NCBI RefSeq assembly: GCF_014645195.1
Contig: NZ_BMLK01000009.1
Location: 62,001 to 126,000, forward strand
Length of the DNA: 64,000 nt
Direction: 5' to 3'
Source of the DNA: Novosphingobium indicum
GTDB taxonomy: Bacteria > Pseudomonadota > Alphaproteobacteria > Sphingomonadales > Sphingomonadaceae
The translations under genes were made by a program, and so were the position numbers. Shown here in pieces: positions 35,204 through 45,478 of the stretch; the first letter of the stretch is position 1; every line of letters starts with the position of its first letter. The notes under the pieces were generated by a model. That model saw nothing but the letters and a program-made list of their open reading frames with translations. It ran no database searches and was not told the DNA's origin.

Positions 35204-36100
35204 TCATGGCCGCCCCACCCGCTGAATTTCCCACTCAAGCGCAATGCCCGCGCTATCCTTCACCCGGCGGCGCACTTCCTCGCCGAGCGCTTCGATGTCC
35301 GCGCTGGTGGCCTCGCCGGTGTTGATGAGGAAGTTGGTGTGCTTTTCCGAAACCTGCGCGCCGCCCATCTGGAGACCACGGCATCCGGCCTTGTCGACCA
35401 GTTCCCAGGCCTTGTGGCCTTCCGGGTTCTTGAAGGTCGAACCGCCGGTCTTGCTGCGAAGCGGCTGCGAGGCCTCGCGGCTGGCGGAAATGCGGTCCAT
35501 CTCGGCCTGAATGGCTGCCGGCTCGCCGGGGCGCCCCTTGAAGCGCGCGGCCACGACAATGGCACCTTCGGGCAATTCCGAATGGCGATAGGTATAGCCG
35601 AGGTCGGCGTTCTGCAGCGTCACCAGCGATCCGTCGCGCAGCACCACGTCGCAGTCGATCAGGATGTCCTTGACCTCACCGCCATAGGCACCGCCATTCA
35701 TCCGCACGAACCCGCCGACCGTGCCGGGGATCGAGCGCAGGAATTCGACGCCGGCAATGCCGTTGTCCCGCGCGGTCGAGGACACGAGAATACCCGAGGC
35801 CCCGCCGCCGCATGCGAGCGTGAGATCGGCGACCTTGTCCACTTTGGCAAAAGGCTTGCCCAGACGTACGACCACGCCCGGCACGCCGCCATCGCGCACG
35901 ATCATGTTGGAACCGAGCCCCAGCGCCATGACCGGAACGGACGGATCGAGCTCGCGAAGGAACTGCCGCAGGTCCGCCACATCCTTGGGCTCGAACAGCC
36001 ATTCCGCGGTCCCGCCCGACTTGAACCAGACGAGCGGCGCCAGTGGCGCATTCGGCGTCAGCTTGCCGGAAACTGCGGGGAGAACGGCCTGCGCGCTCAC
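35204..36100 (-). CDS. murB: UDP-N-acetylenolpyruvoylglucosamine reductase
   Basis: The 298-residue FAD enzyme reduces UDP-GlcNAc-enolpyruvate to UDP-MurNAc. It has the FAD motifs [14 protein letters not shown] and [18 protein letters not shown], and the catalytic Ser region [16 protein letters not shown]. The GTG start at 36100 overlaps the murC stop (GTGTGA) and has CGGAGG before it; the longer in-frame reading upstream has no conserved sequence. It lies in the mur operon order murG-murC-murB-ddl. Confidence 0.95.
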   Translation of the reverse strand: MSAQAVLPAVSGKLTPNAPLAPLVWFKSGGTAEWLFEPKDVADLRQFLRELDPSVPVMALGLGSNMIVRDGGVPGVVVRLGKPFAKVDKVADLTLACGGGASGILVSSTARDNGIAGVEFLRSIPGTVGGFVRMNGGAYGGEVKDILIDCDVVLRDGSLVTLQNADLGYTYRHSELPEGAIVVAARFKGRPGEPAAIQAEMDRISASREASQPLRSKTGGSTFKNPEGHKAWELVDKAGCRGLQMGGAQVSEKHTNFLINTGEATSADIEALGEEVRRRVKDSAGIALEWEIQRVGRP

Positions 36101-37518
36101 ACGGCCCTCCGCGCCTTGATGGCAGCGGCGAGGCCTGCGGCCCACTTGGTGATGTCGCCGGCGCCGAGGCACACGACCATGTCGTCGGGCTGCAGTGTCT
36201 CGGCCAGACGATCGGCCAGTTCATCCGGGCCGGAAATGACCTGCGCCGAGCGGTGGCCGCGCGACTTCAGGCCCTCGACCATGGCGTAGCTATCAACGCC
36301 TTCGATGGGTTGTTCGCCAGCGGCATAAACCGGCGTTGCAAAGACGACGTCGGCATCGTTGAAGGCACCCTGGAAGTCCTCCATGTGATCGCGCAGGCGG
36401 GTATAGCGGTGCGGCTGGACGACGGCGACCACGCGCCCCTTCACGCCTTCGCGCGCGGCAGCGAGCACGGCGCGGATTTCCACCGGGTGATGGCCATAAT
36501 CGTCGATGATCGTCACCGAGCCACCATCCAGCGCGACTTCTCCGACCTTGGTGAAGCGGCGCTTCACGCCGCCGAACTTGGCGAAGCCGGTCTGAATGAT
36601 CTCCTCGGGGCAGCCCATTTCCACCGCGACGCCGACCGCGGCCAGCGCGTTCTGCACGTTGTGACGGCCGGGCATCGGCAGTTCGATGCCCTCGATCCGG
36701 CGGAACGAGCCGTCGCGCTGGCGCAGTGCCACATCGAAGCGGTTGCCGCCGGGGATCGGCGTGACGTTCTCGCCGCGAATGTCCGCCTGCGCGGAGAAGC
36801 CATAGGTCACGACACGGCGGTCGCGGACCTTGGGAATGATCGCCTGCACTTCCGGGTGATCGACGCAGAGCATCGCCGCGCCGTAGAACGGCACGTTCTC
36901 GATGAACTCGACAAAGGCTTCCTTCACCCGGCCGAACGAGCCGTAGTGATCGAGATGTTCGGGATCGATGTTGGTGACGACGGCAAGCGTGCCATCGAGC
37001 CGCAGGAAGGACCCATCGCTCTCGTCGGCCTCGACGACCATCCAGTCGCTCTCGCCAAGGCGCGCATTGGAGCCATAGGCATTGATGATGCCGCCATTGA
37101 TGACCGTGGGATCGACCCCGCCGGCATCGAGCAGCGCGGCAATCATCGAGGTGGTCGTCGTCTTTCCGTGCGTGCCGGCCACGGCGACGGTGTTCTTGAG
37201 CCGCATGAGCTCGGCCAGCATTTCCGCGCGGCGCACCACGGGAATGCGGTTTTCAAGCGCATAAACGACTTCAGGATTGTCGCGCTTGACCGCCGTGGAG
37301 GTAACCACGACCGCCGCGCCGTTCACGTTTTCGCCCGAATGGCCGATCATCACCTTGATGCCGCGATCGCGCAGACCTTCGACGACATAGCCCTCGGCGA
37401 TGTCCGAGCCCTGCACCGAGTAGCCCAGGTTATGCATGACCTCGGCAATGCCGGACATGCCGATGCCGCCGATGCCGACAAAGTGGATCGTGCCGATATC
37501 AGTGCCGACGCCCTTCAC
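36097..37518 (-). CDS. murC: UDP-N-acetylmuramate--L-alanine ligase
   Basis: The 473-residue Mur ligase adds L-Ala to UDP-MurNAc. It has the N-terminal [17 protein letters not shown], the P-loop [14 protein letters not shown] (about 115 to 128), and the [16 protein letters not shown] motif specific to MurC. Its start is separated from murG by 88 bases that hold palindromic repeats. It overlaps murB. Confidence 0.96.
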   Translation of the reverse strand: MKGVGTDIGTIHFVGIGGIGMSGIAEVMHNLGYSVQGSDIAEGYVVEGLRDRGIKVMIGHSGENVNGAAVVVTSTAVKRDNPEVVYALENRIPVVRRAEMLAELMRLKNTVAVAGTHGKTTTTSMIAALLDAGGVDPTVINGGIINAYGSNARLGESDWMVVEADESDGSFLRLDGTLAVVTNIDPEHLDHYGSFGRVKEAFVEFIENVPFYGAAMLCVDHPEVQAIIPKVRDRRVVTYGFSAQADIRGENVTPIPGGNRFDVALRQRDGSFRRIEGIELPMPGRHNVQNALAAVGVAVEMGCPEEIIQTGFAKFGGVKRRFTKVGEVALDGGSVTIIDDYGHHPVEIRAVLAAAREGVKGRVVAVVQPHRYTRLRDHMEDFQGAFNDADVVFATPVYAAGEQPIEGVDSYAMVEGLKSRGHRSAQVISGPDELADRLAETLQPDDMVVCLGAGDITKWAAGLAAAIKARRAV

Positions 37519-37527
37519 CGCTGAACT

Positions 37528-37610
37528 CCATGCTTCGACAGGCTCAGCATGAGCGGAGGAATATCGCAGCGCACGAAGGCGCGCTTATCCTGAGCTCGTC
37601 CAAGGATCAC
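37528..37610. repeat. Imperfect palindromic repeat pair between murC and murG
   Basis: Two related copies lie in opposite orientation: 37528 to 37557 (containing GCTTCGACAGGCTCAGCAT) and 37582 to 37610 (containing ATCCTGAGCTCGTCCAAGGAT). The complement of the first aligns with the second at about 18 of 25 bases. The core ATCCTGAGC-x-TGTCGAAGGAT is a widespread intergenic palindrome in sphingomonads and relatives. The element overlaps the last bases of murG (stop at 37607). Confidence 0.6.
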
Positions 37611-38866
37611 TGCGCCGGTTCCTTCGCCAGCGCCTCGCCGCCCATAGCCGGGGCAGTCTTTTCCATGCGGATCACATCCATGATCGGTGCCGCGCCAAAG
37701 CTTTCCACCAGATCGGCGAGATCGCTCGCGGCCTTGGGATAGCCGCAGTTCCACGCGGCATGGGCAGCGTTGCCCAGCGTCTGCGGGTTCTTGGCAATGG
37801 CCTGTATCTGCAGGCAGACATCTTTGGCCATCTTGTGAAAGATCTCTTCCTGCTCCTTGAGCAGCGCATTCTTGCCATCGCCGCGATAGCGCTCGGGATC
37901 TTCGGTCGTCACCGCCGGCTGACGGATCACGCGAGCACCGCCCGAAGCGACGATCTCGCGGGTGTTCGCAGACTGGTGATCGTCCATCGCATAGGGCAGC
38001 GGGATCAGGATGGCAGGCCGGCCGACCACGGTCAGTTCGGCAATCGTCGAGGCGCCTGCGCGGCCGATGAACAGGTGCGCCGAAGCGAGCCGCTCGGCCA
38101 TGTCCTCGAAATAAGTCGCAAGCTCGGCGGGAATACCGTGCACGGCATAGCGTTGACGCACAGCGTCAATGTCTTCCGGACGGCACTGCTGGATCACCTG
38201 CAGGCGCGAACGCAAGGTCGGCGGCAGCATGGCCAGCCCTTCGGGAATGACCTGCGAAAGCACGCGCGCACCCTGGCTGCCGCCAGTCACGAGAATGCGG
38301 AACAGGCTGTCCTCGGCGAATTCCGGAAAAGGCTGATCGCGCAGAGCCAGCACCTCGTCGCGCACCGGATTGCCGACGAGCGTGACCTTGCCGTCATGCT
38401 TGGGATCGAGCCGGTCCACTTCTTCGAACGCGGTAGCGATCGCGTCGACCTTGCCCGCGAAGTAGCGATTGACCCGGCCGAGCACCGAGTTCTGTTCGTG
38501 CAGGACGATCGGCAGCTTGGCGGACGTCGCTGCGAGCATCGTCGGCATGGCGGGATAGCCGCCAAAGCCGACGACTGCGGTCGGCTTGAAGCTGTCGAAC
38601 AGGCGCAGCGCCATCGAGCGGCCCTGCAGGATACCGCGCAGCCCCTTGAGCCAGCCCAGCGGGTTCTTGCCCGCGATTCGGCCCGGCGGCAGGATATGCG
38701 AGGTGAGGTAGTCCGGCTTCCCCGGGATCGCCGCTCCGCGCTCGTCGGTGATCAGCGCGACGTGATGGCCGCGCTGGTGGAGTTCGGCGGCCAGCGCGAA
38801 GGCGGGAATAAGGTGCCCGCCAGTTCCGCCTGCCGCGAGAACGTAGTGGCGCGAAACCGGGCTCAT
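37607..38866 (-). CDS. murG: UDP-GlcNAc:lipid I transferase (MurG)
   Basis: The 419-residue glycosyltransferase makes lipid II at the inner membrane. It has GGTGGH (13 to 18), LHEQNSVLGRVNR near 124 to 136, VTGGSQGARVLSQ near 195 to 207 and GRAGASTIAEL with PYAMDDHQSANT. The ATG overlaps the ftsW stop (ATGA). It is about 50 to 60 residues longer than E. coli MurG because of a C-terminal extension after residue 365 (AHAAWNCGYPKAASDLADL and beyond). Confidence 0.95.
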   Translation of the reverse strand: MSPVSRHYVLAAGGTGGHLIPAFALAAELHQRGHHVALITDERGAAIPGKPDYLTSHILPPGRIAGKNPLGWLKGLRGILQGRSMALRLFDSFKPTAVVGFGGYPAMPTMLAATSAKLPIVLHEQNSVLGRVNRYFAGKVDAIATAFEEVDRLDPKHDGKVTLVGNPVRDEVLALRDQPFPEFAEDSLFRILVTGGSQGARVLSQVIPEGLAMLPPTLRSRLQVIQQCRPEDIDAVRQRYAVHGIPAELATYFEDMAERLASAHLFIGRAGASTIAELTVVGRPAILIPLPYAMDDHQSANTREIVASGGARVIRQPAVTTEDPERYRGDGKNALLKEQEEIFHKMAKDVCLQIQAIAKNPQTLGNAAHAAWNCGYPKAASDLADLVESFGAAPIMDVIRMEKTAPAMGGEALAKEPAQ

Positions 38867-40059
38867 TGCGTGTCTCCCATAGCGCGTAGCGAAAACTTCT
38901 CGCGCTGGATGAACGGATTGCGTCGCGTGATCGCCAGCAGCAGCCCCATGCACAGACACATCGCCACAGTGGACGAACCGCCATAGCTGATCAGCGGCAA
39001 AGTCATGCCCTTCGACGGGAAGAGCTGCAGGTTGACGAGAATGTTGATGAAGGCCTGCCCACCGAACTGCGCGGCAAAGCCGGAAGCGGCCAGCACTGTG
39101 AACAGGTCTTCCTCTTCCACCAGCCGCAGGATCACACGGACCAGGACCGCCAGATAGAGCATGACGATGACCATGCAGGCGAGCAGCCCGAACTCCTCGC
39201 CGATCACCGAAAAGATATAGTCCGTATGCGCTTCGGGCAGCGCCATCTTGCGCGAGCCCATCCAGAAGCCGAGCCCGGTCCAACCGCCGTTGAGCAGAGT
39301 GCGCTGGGCGAGGTCCACCTGGTCGAACGCGGTGCCGCCGAACAGGAAGTTGTCGATGCGGTTCCGGCCGTTGTCATAGGTGAAATACATGAGGACGATG
39401 CCGACAAGGCCGACCCCGAAGAACGCACCGAGCCGCTTCACATCGATCCCCGAAAGCAGGATCAGCACAAGGAACGTACCCGAAAACAGCATGGTCGAGC
39501 CGAAGTCGGGTTGCAGCATCAGCAATACGGCGAGCATGCCCATGAGGCCGAAGCAGATCGCGACGACCGGAATCTGCTGATCCCGCGCACGCCACGAGAG
39601 GATCCACGCCAGCAGGATCGGATAGCCGGCCTTGAGAAACTCCGAAGGCTGCAGCGAGAAACCGAAGCGCAGCCAGCGCCGCGCACCGTTCACTTCGGAA
39701 CCGATGACCGGGACCAGCACCAGCGCGGCCAGCATGGTCCCGCCGAGCAGGATGCCGAAACGCCGCGCGTTGTCCTTGGTAAGGCTCGATGCCCAGAAAA
39801 GGGCCCCGAGCCCCAGCAACTGCCAACGCATGTGCAGGTAGAAGAAGTAGAGCCCCGGCAGCTTCTCGTTTGCGGTGGAAAGCCGCTTCGCGCTGGCAGG
39901 CGAACTGGCCGCAACCGCCACCGCGCCGATCGCCATGAGGATCAGCACGAGGATCAGCGTCCCGCGATCGATTTCCTGCCACCACACGGCCAGACGGCCG
40001 CGCCGGTTGCGGTTGTAGCGGCTTGCCACGGAGCCGTGGGTATGGGCCACGCTGGCCAT
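38863..40059 (-). CDS. ftsW: Septal peptidoglycan polymerase FtsW
   Basis: The 398-residue SEDS membrane protein has about ten transmembrane segments and family motifs near the C-terminus (FPSKGMTLPLISYGGSS in part) and in the middle (FSLQPSEFLKAGYPILLAW, LMLQPDFGSTMLF). It polymerises glycan with FtsI. Its ATG shares one base with the murD stop (TGATG) and it overlaps murG by 4 bases. The N-terminus is basic, as expected for the cytoplasm. Confidence 0.95.
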   Translation of the reverse strand: MASVAHTHGSVASRYNRNRRGRLAVWWQEIDRGTLILVLILMAIGAVAVAASSPASAKRLSTANEKLPGLYFFYLHMRWQLLGLGALFWASSLTKDNARRFGILLGGTMLAALVLVPVIGSEVNGARRWLRFGFSLQPSEFLKAGYPILLAWILSWRARDQQIPVVAICFGLMGMLAVLLMLQPDFGSTMLFSGTFLVLILLSGIDVKRLGAFFGVGLVGIVLMYFTYDNGRNRIDNFLFGGTAFDQVDLAQRTLLNGGWTGLGFWMGSRKMALPEAHTDYIFSVIGEEFGLLACMVIVMLYLAVLVRVILRLVEEEDLFTVLAASGFAAQFGGQAFINILVNLQLFPSKGMTLPLISYGGSSTVAMCLCMGLLLAITRRNPFIQREKFSLRAMGDTQ

Positions 40060-41414
40060 CAGACCTCCACCTCCTGTTCGTCATCCGGCGCGAGCAGCGC
40101 CTCGACGATCTGACGGAAGGCCTGCCCTCGCGCCTCGAAATCGCGGAACTGATCGAAGCTCGCGCAAGCGGGAGAGAGCATGACGATATCACCGGGCTTG
40201 GCCTCGGTCATCGCCTGACGGATCGCTTCGGCCATCATCTCCGACCGGAAGACGCGCGTATGGGGCGAAAGGATCTCGGCAAAGCGCGGCCCGGCATCGC
40301 CGATGGTATAGGCCGCCGCAATGTTGCCGAAATAAGGCGCGCACTCGTCGAGGTCGTCGCCCTTGGGCAGACCGCCGACGATCCAGTGGATGCGCGGCTT
40401 CGGATCGGGCGGAAACGCGGCAATGGCCGGCGCGGCTGATGCCGGGTTGGTAGCTTTGCTGTCGTTGATGTAGACCACCCCGTCGGCCTCGGCCACGCGC
40501 TCCATGCGATGCGGCAGACCGCGGAAATTGCGCAGGGCCTTCTTCCACTGCGCCTTCGTAATCCCAAGCGCCTCGACAATGGCGACGGCCACAGCGGCAT
40601 TCTGGAGGTTGTGCGGTCCCTGCAACGAGGGCCAGTCGCGCTGCATCTCCGCGAGATTGCTGCCATCAACCAGACGCACCGTACCCGTTTCGCGGCGCGC
40701 CGCCTCGATCCTGGCCAGCGAGCGCGTTTCGCGGTCGCTCATGCCGAACACGGCGCAATGATCCTTGCCCTGCATCTCGAACAGCCGCCCCTTCGATGCG
40801 GCGTAGTCCTCGAAACTGCCGTAGCGGTCGAGATGGTCCGGCGTGATGTTCAGCAGCGCGGTGACCTCGCAGTCGAGCGAGTAGGTCAGGTCGATCTGGT
40901 AGCTCGACAGTTCGAGCACATAAACGCCGCCTTCAGGGAGCGGATCCGCACTCAGGACCGGAACACCGATGTTGCCGCCCACCCGCGCCGGCACACCGGC
41001 CTCGGTGAGGATATGGTGCACCAACGAAGTCGTGGTCGACTTGCCGTTGGTTCCGGTTATGCCCACTACGCGATGGGCTGGCAGGCTGTCTCGGGCCAGC
41101 GCGAACAGTTCGATGTCGCCGATCACCGGCACGCCCGCCTGCTTGCCCACTTCCGCAATGGGATGGCGGTTGATCGGGATGCCCGGCGACACGACGATGC
41201 CGTCGTAGCCGGAGAGATCGGCAGTCACCGGGTCCGCGAGGTCCACCTTGCCGCAATCGACCCACTCGCACAGGCCCTGACGCGGTTCGTCCCGGCTGTC
41301 CCACGCCATCACGTGCGCCCCGCTGGAAACCAGCGTCGCGACCGCAGCCTGACCCGATCGGGCCAGACCAAGGACCGCGTAGCGCTTTCCGGCAAAGACA
41401 GGAGAGACGATCAC
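40059..41414 (-). CDS. murD: UDP-N-acetylmuramoyl-L-alanine--D-glutamate ligase
   Basis: The 451-residue Mur ligase adds D-Glu. It has the N-terminal KRYAVLGLARSGQAA, the P-loop GITGTNGKSTTTSLV (about 118 to 132), NITPDHLDRYGSFEDYAASK, and a C-terminal SPACASFDQFRDFEARGQAF motif. It overlaps ftsW by one base and lies 13 bases after mraY. Confidence 0.96.
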   Translation of the reverse strand: MIVSPVFAGKRYAVLGLARSGQAAVATLVSSGAHVMAWDSRDEPRQGLCEWVDCGKVDLADPVTADLSGYDGIVVSPGIPINRHPIAEVGKQAGVPVIGDIELFALARDSLPAHRVVGITGTNGKSTTTSLVHHILTEAGVPARVGGNIGVPVLSADPLPEGGVYVLELSSYQIDLTYSLDCEVTALLNITPDHLDRYGSFEDYAASKGRLFEMQGKDHCAVFGMSDRETRSLARIEAARRETGTVRLVDGSNLAEMQRDWPSLQGPHNLQNAAVAVAIVEALGITKAQWKKALRNFRGLPHRMERVAEADGVVYINDSKATNPASAAPAIAAFPPDPKPRIHWIVGGLPKGDDLDECAPYFGNIAAAYTIGDAGPRFAEILSPHTRVFRSEMMAEAIRQAMTEAKPGDIVMLSPACASFDQFRDFEARGQAFRQIVEALLAPDDEQEVEV

Positions 41415-41427
41415 GCGCCGCGAACTC

Positions 41428-42498
41428 CTATCGCAGCTTCAGGGTGGAGAGGCCGATCACCGCGAGAACGATCGAGATGATCCAGAAACGAATGACGACG
41501 GTCGATTCCTTCCAGCCCTTCTGTTCGAAGTGGTGATGGATCGGCGCCATGCGAAACACGCGGCGTCCGGTCCGCTTGAACCAGAAGACCTGGATAATCA
41601 CCGACACCGCCTCGAGCACGAAGAGCCCGCCGACAATGGCCAGCACGATCTCGTGGTGCGCGGCGACGGCAATCGCGCCCAGCGCGCCGCCGAGCGCAAG
41701 CGAGCCGGTATCGCCCATGAAGACCGCAGCAGGCGGCGCGTTGAACCACAGGAAGGCAAGCCCCGCCCCCATGATCCCCGCACAGAAGATCGCCAGTTCA
41801 CCCGCACGCGGCACGTGCGGGATGCCGAGGTAGGTGGCGTAGTCGACGCGGCCTGCAAGGTAGCAGATGATCGCGAAGGTACCGGCCGCAATGATCACCG
41901 GCATCGTCGCCAGACCATCGAGCCCGTCGGTCAGGTTCACGGCATTGCCTGCGCCCACGATCACGAAGGCAGCAAAGACGTAGTAGACCGGCCCCAGCGG
42001 TATATAGCGGCCCGACAGGAACGGCACATAGAGGTTCGTATTGAGCTGGCTGACGATGATCCACGCGGCAACGCCCGCCACGAAGAACTCGAGCAGCAGG
42101 CGCACCTTGCCCGACAGCCCCTTGTGGCTGCTCTTCGAGACCTTGTCGTAGTCGTCCATGAAGCCGATGGCGCCGAAGCCGACCGTCACCGCGACACAAG
42201 CCCAGACGAACGGATTGGACATGTCCATGAACAGCAGCATGGACAGAACCAGCGCCGTCAGGATCATCAGCCCGCCCATCGTCGGCGTGCCGCGCTTGGC
42301 GAGGTGCGATTGCGGGCCGTCCTCCCGGATCGGCTGTCCTTTGCCCTGGCGTACGCGCAACATGTTGATGAACTTCGGACCGATCAGGAGCCCGATGATC
42401 AAGGCCGTCATCAGCGCCGCGCCGGAGCGGAACGACTGGTAGCGAAAGAGGTTGGCCAGACCCTCGTAATTCATCCACTCTGCAATGAGATACAGCAT
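41428..42498 (-). CDS. mraY: Phospho-MurNAc-pentapeptide transferase
   Basis: The 356-residue integral membrane enzyme makes lipid I. It has ten hydrophobic segments, the metal-binding FMDDYDK (about 116 to 122), [11 protein letters not shown] and [12 protein letters not shown] signatures, and the APIHHHFE loop near 321. It starts 17 bases after murF. Confidence 0.97.
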   Translation of the reverse strand: MLYLIAEWMNYEGLANLFRYQSFRSGAALMTALIIGLLIGPKFINMLRVRQGKGQPIREDGPQSHLAKRGTPTMGGLMILTALVLSMLLFMDMSNPFVWACVAVTVGFGAIGFMDDYDKVSKSSHKGLSGKVRLLLEFFVAGVAAWIIVSQLNTNLYVPFLSGRYIPLGPVYYVFAAFVIVGAGNAVNLTDGLDGLATMPVIIAAGTFAIICYLAGRVDYATYLGIPHVPRAGELAIFCAGIMGAGLAFLWFNAPPAAVFMGDTGSLALGGALGAIAVAAHHEIVLAIVGGLFVLEAVSVIIQVFWFKRTGRRVFRMAPIHHHFEQKGWKESTVVIRFWIISIVLAVIGLSTLKLR

Positions 42499-42515
42499 TT
42501 TGCCGGGGTGTTCCC

Positions 42516-43997
42516 CTACCCTTCCTGCTTGCTTAGCGCCGTCACGAGAGAAGCAAGCCCTACCGAATTCGAGCCTTTGACCAGGATGGCATCGTCCCGC
42601 TCAAGGCCGAATGCGCGCAAGGCATCGACAGCTTCCCCCACATTCGTGCAATGGGCGAAGGGCGGCGTTTTGCCAAGCTCCGAAGCGGCGGATTTCCCCA
42701 ATTCCTCGGCCAGAGCGGTCATCTCCTCGCCGACCAGAATCACATAGTCGACGTGGGCTTCGCGGAGCGGAGCGGAGAGCGCCGCGTGGTATCCGGGGCC
42801 GTGGCTGCCGAGTTCCTTCATCGCGCCGAGCACCGCGATCCGGCGCCGCGCCGGGGTGCGGCCCAGTTGCGCCAGCGTCGCGCGCATCGAGGCGGGATTG
42901 GCGTTGTAGCTCTCGTCGATCAGCAGCGCCTTGCGCAGGTCATCCTCGTCCGGTTCGCCGCCGGGCACGTCGATTTCAAGCCGCGCGCCGCGTCCGGGCA
43001 GGCCGCCCATTTCGGCAAGCGCGACACCGGCTGCGCCCAGATCGCCCTTCACGGCGCGGACCGCGGCCATGACGGCCAGCGAATTGATTACGTGGTGCTC
43101 ACCGGGCGTGGCGATCGTGTAGCAAACGCGGCGGTCGCCCATGTCGACCGTGATCAGCGACCCGCCACCGATGGCCGGAACCGTGTCGAGCAGGCGCACA
43201 TCGGCATCGGCGGCCTTGCCGAACGAGACGACAGTCGCCCCGCAGGCGAGTGCAGCTTCGCGCAGCCGCTCGAAATGCGCGCTATCGGCCGGGATGACGG
43301 CTGAACCGCCGGGCTCGAGCCCCTGGAAAATCTCAGCCTTGGCATCCGCGATCGCCTCTTCGGAGCCGAGCATCTCGATGTGGGCGGGCGCAATCGTCGT
43401 GATCACCGCGACGTGCGGGCGCACCTGCCGGGTAAGATCGGCTATTTCGCCCGCGTGGTTCATGCCCATCTCGAAGACGGCAAAGCGCGTACGGCTCGGT
43501 GTACGAGCGAGGCTCAGCGGCACGCCGACATGGTTGTTGTAGCTCTTGACCGAACGGTGCGCATCGCCGCGGCTAGCCCGGTCGAGTGCGGTGAAGATCA
43601 TTTCCTTGACGCCGGTCTTGCCCACCGAACCGGTAACACCGATTACCGGCCCGCGCGTGCGGGCACGGGCGGCAGCCCCGAGACGGACGAGCGCGTCCAT
43701 GGTGTCGTTGACGAGAACGTGCGGGCCATCGACGGGCCGGTCGACGACGACCGCCGCCGCGCCCTTGGCGAAGGCCATCTCGACGAAGCGGTGACCATCG
43801 GTGCTTTCACCCTTCAGGGCAAAGAACAAGTCGCCCGGCTGCACGTCGCGGCTGTCGATCTCGACGCCAGTGACGGTGAAGTCGGCTTTGGCCGTGCCCT
43901 TTACCGCACGGGCAATTGCAATGGCATCCCACAGGACGTGCGAGCCTTCCTCTTCGACTTCAACCGGCCAGTCGAGAATGCGAGCCAGAGCGTTCAT
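42516..43997 (-). CDS. murF: UDP-MurNAc-tripeptide--D-Ala-D-Ala ligase
   Basis: The 493-residue Mur ligase adds the dipeptide from Ddl. It has the P-loop [13 protein letters not shown] and [13 protein letters not shown], and [15 protein letters not shown] in the C-terminal domain. An ATG at 43997 lies nine bases after GGAGG and is preferred; a GTG at 44003 that overlaps the murE stop is an alternative giving two more residues. Confidence 0.95.
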   Translation of the reverse strand: MNALARILDWPVEVEEEGSHVLWDAIAIARAVKGTAKADFTVTGVEIDSRDVQPGDLFFALKGESTDGHRFVEMAFAKGAAAVVVDRPVDGPHVLVNDTMDALVRLGAAARARTRGPVIGVTGSVGKTGVKEMIFTALDRASRGDAHRSVKSYNNHVGVPLSLARTPSRTRFAVFEMGMNHAGEIADLTRQVRPHVAVITTIAPAHIEMLGSEEAIADAKAEIFQGLEPGGSAVIPADSAHFERLREAALACGATVVSFGKAADADVRLLDTVPAIGGGSLITVDMGDRRVCYTIATPGEHHVINSLAVMAAVRAVKGDLGAAGVALAEMGGLPGRGARLEIDVPGGEPDEDDLRKALLIDESYNANPASMRATLAQLGRTPARRRIAVLGAMKELGSHGPGYHAALSAPLREAHVDYVILVGEEMTALAEELGKSAASELGKTPPFAHCTNVGEAVDALRAFGLERDDAILVKGSNSVGLASLVTALSKQEG

Positions 43998-43999
43998 CG

Positions 44000-45478
44000 T
44001 CACTTACCTCCCAGCGTGCCAGCCATTTCCCTGGCTACGGTAACATCGTCGAACGGCAACACGCGGACATTGTCGCCACTGCCGATAATCTGCCCCTGTT
44101 CGTGCCCCTTGCCGGCGATGAGGACGATGTCCCCTTCCCCGGCCTCGGCAATGGCAGCTCCGATGGCTTCGCGGCGGTCGCCAACCTCGCGCGCCCAGCC
44201 TTCGGCGGCCATTGCGGTCATGCCATCGAGCACCATCGTGCGGATTGCTGCCGGATCCTCACCACGCGGATTGTCATCGGTGATGATGGCGATATCCGCC
44301 CCTTCGCTTGCCATACGGCCCATTTCCGGGCGCTTGCCCCTGTCGCGATCCCCGCCGGCGCCGAACACGACGATCAGCCGCCCGGCCACATGCGGACGTA
44401 GTGCCGCAATCGCGGCTTCGAGCGCATCGGGGGTATGCGCGTAATCCACATAAATCGGCGCGCCGACCGAAGAAATTGCGGCACGCTCAAGACGCCCGCG
44501 CACCGTGACCAGCCGCTTCATGGCATCGAAGGTGGCATCGGCATCGCCGCCGGTCGCCAGGAGGAGACCCGCCGCCACGAGCGCGTTGGCGGCCTGATAA
44601 GCGCCGATGAGCGGCAGGTCGATGGTGCGCGTCTTGCCGGCGTGCTCGATCTCCAGCTTCTGTCCCAGACCACCCGGCGTGCGGCCGAGCAACTTGATAC
44701 CCTCACCCTTTTCACCCACCGTAAAGAGCTTCAGGCCCCGCGACCGGGCATGGGCAATCGCCTTGCCCGACCATGTATCGTCGGCCCAGATCACCGCCGC
44801 GCCGCCATCGGAAACGACCTCGTCGAAAAGGCGCATCTTGGCGGCGAAGTAGTCTTCCATCGTCGCGTGATAGTCGAGGTGATCGCGGCTGAGGTTGGTG
44901 AACGCTCCGGCGGCTACCCGCGGGCCTTCGATGCGATACTGCGACAGCCCGTGGCTCGACGCCTCGTAAGCGACATGGGTGACGCCTTCGCGTGCCAGGC
45001 CGGTGAGGTTGGCGAGGAAAGTCGCGATGTCGGGCGTGGTCAGGCCGGTCGAGACGCTTTCATCGCTGGTGGTGATGCCCAGCGTCCCTATCGAGGCGGC
45101 GCGGTGGCCAGCCATGCGCCAAAGCTGGCGGGTCAGCTCGACAGTCGAAGTCTTGCCGTTGGTCCCCGTCACCGCCACGAGCGTCTCGGGAACCGGCGTG
45201 AAGAACGGAGCCGCCAGCTGGGCAAACAGGCGTCGCGGTTCGGCGTCGGCGAAGTGCAACGCACCATTCACCGTCGCCTCGGGCACTGCCACCACGGCGA
45301 CCGCACCGGCTTCGATGGCGGCGGCAATGAAGTCCTCACCGTTGAAGCGCGCGCCACGAAAGGCACCGAACACGGTCCCCGGCGCGACCTTGCGATGGTC
45401 GATCGCAAAGCCGGTCACATTCGCGTCCGGACCGTCGAAAGAGATCCCGGCGGCCGCACAGAGAGTGGACAGCTTCAT
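44000..45478 (-). CDS. murE: UDP-MurNAc-L-Ala-D-Glu--meso-diaminopimelate ligase
   Basis: The 492-residue Mur ligase has the P-loop VTGTNGKTSTVEL (about 106 to 118) and the substrate motif DNPR (in ITDDNPRGEDP) that selects meso-diaminopimelate. This agrees with a Gram-negative type peptide. It overlaps ftsI by 4 bases. Confidence 0.96.
   Translation of the reverse strand: MKLSTLCAAAGISFDGPDANVTGFAIDHRKVAPGTVFGAFRGARFNGEDFIAAAIEAGAVAVVAVPEATVNGALHFADAEPRRLFAQLAAPFFTPVPETLVAVTGTNGKTSTVELTRQLWRMAGHRAASIGTLGITTSDESVSTGLTTPDIATFLANLTGLAREGVTHVAYEASSHGLSQYRIEGPRVAAGAFTNLSRDHLDYHATMEDYFAAKMRLFDEVVSDGGAAVIWADDTWSGKAIAHARSRGLKLFTVGEKGEGIKLLGRTPGGLGQKLEIEHAGKTRTIDLPLIGAYQAANALVAAGLLLATGGDADATFDAMKRLVTVRGRLERAAISSVGAPIYVDYAHTPDALEAAIAALRPHVAGRLIVVFGAGGDRDRGKRPEMGRMASEGADIAIITDDNPRGEDPAAIRTMVLDGMTAMAAEGWAREVGDRREAIGAAIAEAGEGDIVLIAGKGHEQGQIIGSGDNVRVLPFDDVTVAREMAGTLGGK

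Noticed and set aside
36043-37524. Long plus-strand frame opposite murC
   Set aside because: MurC motifs on the minus strand are complete, and the other frame has a composition typical of antisense translation.
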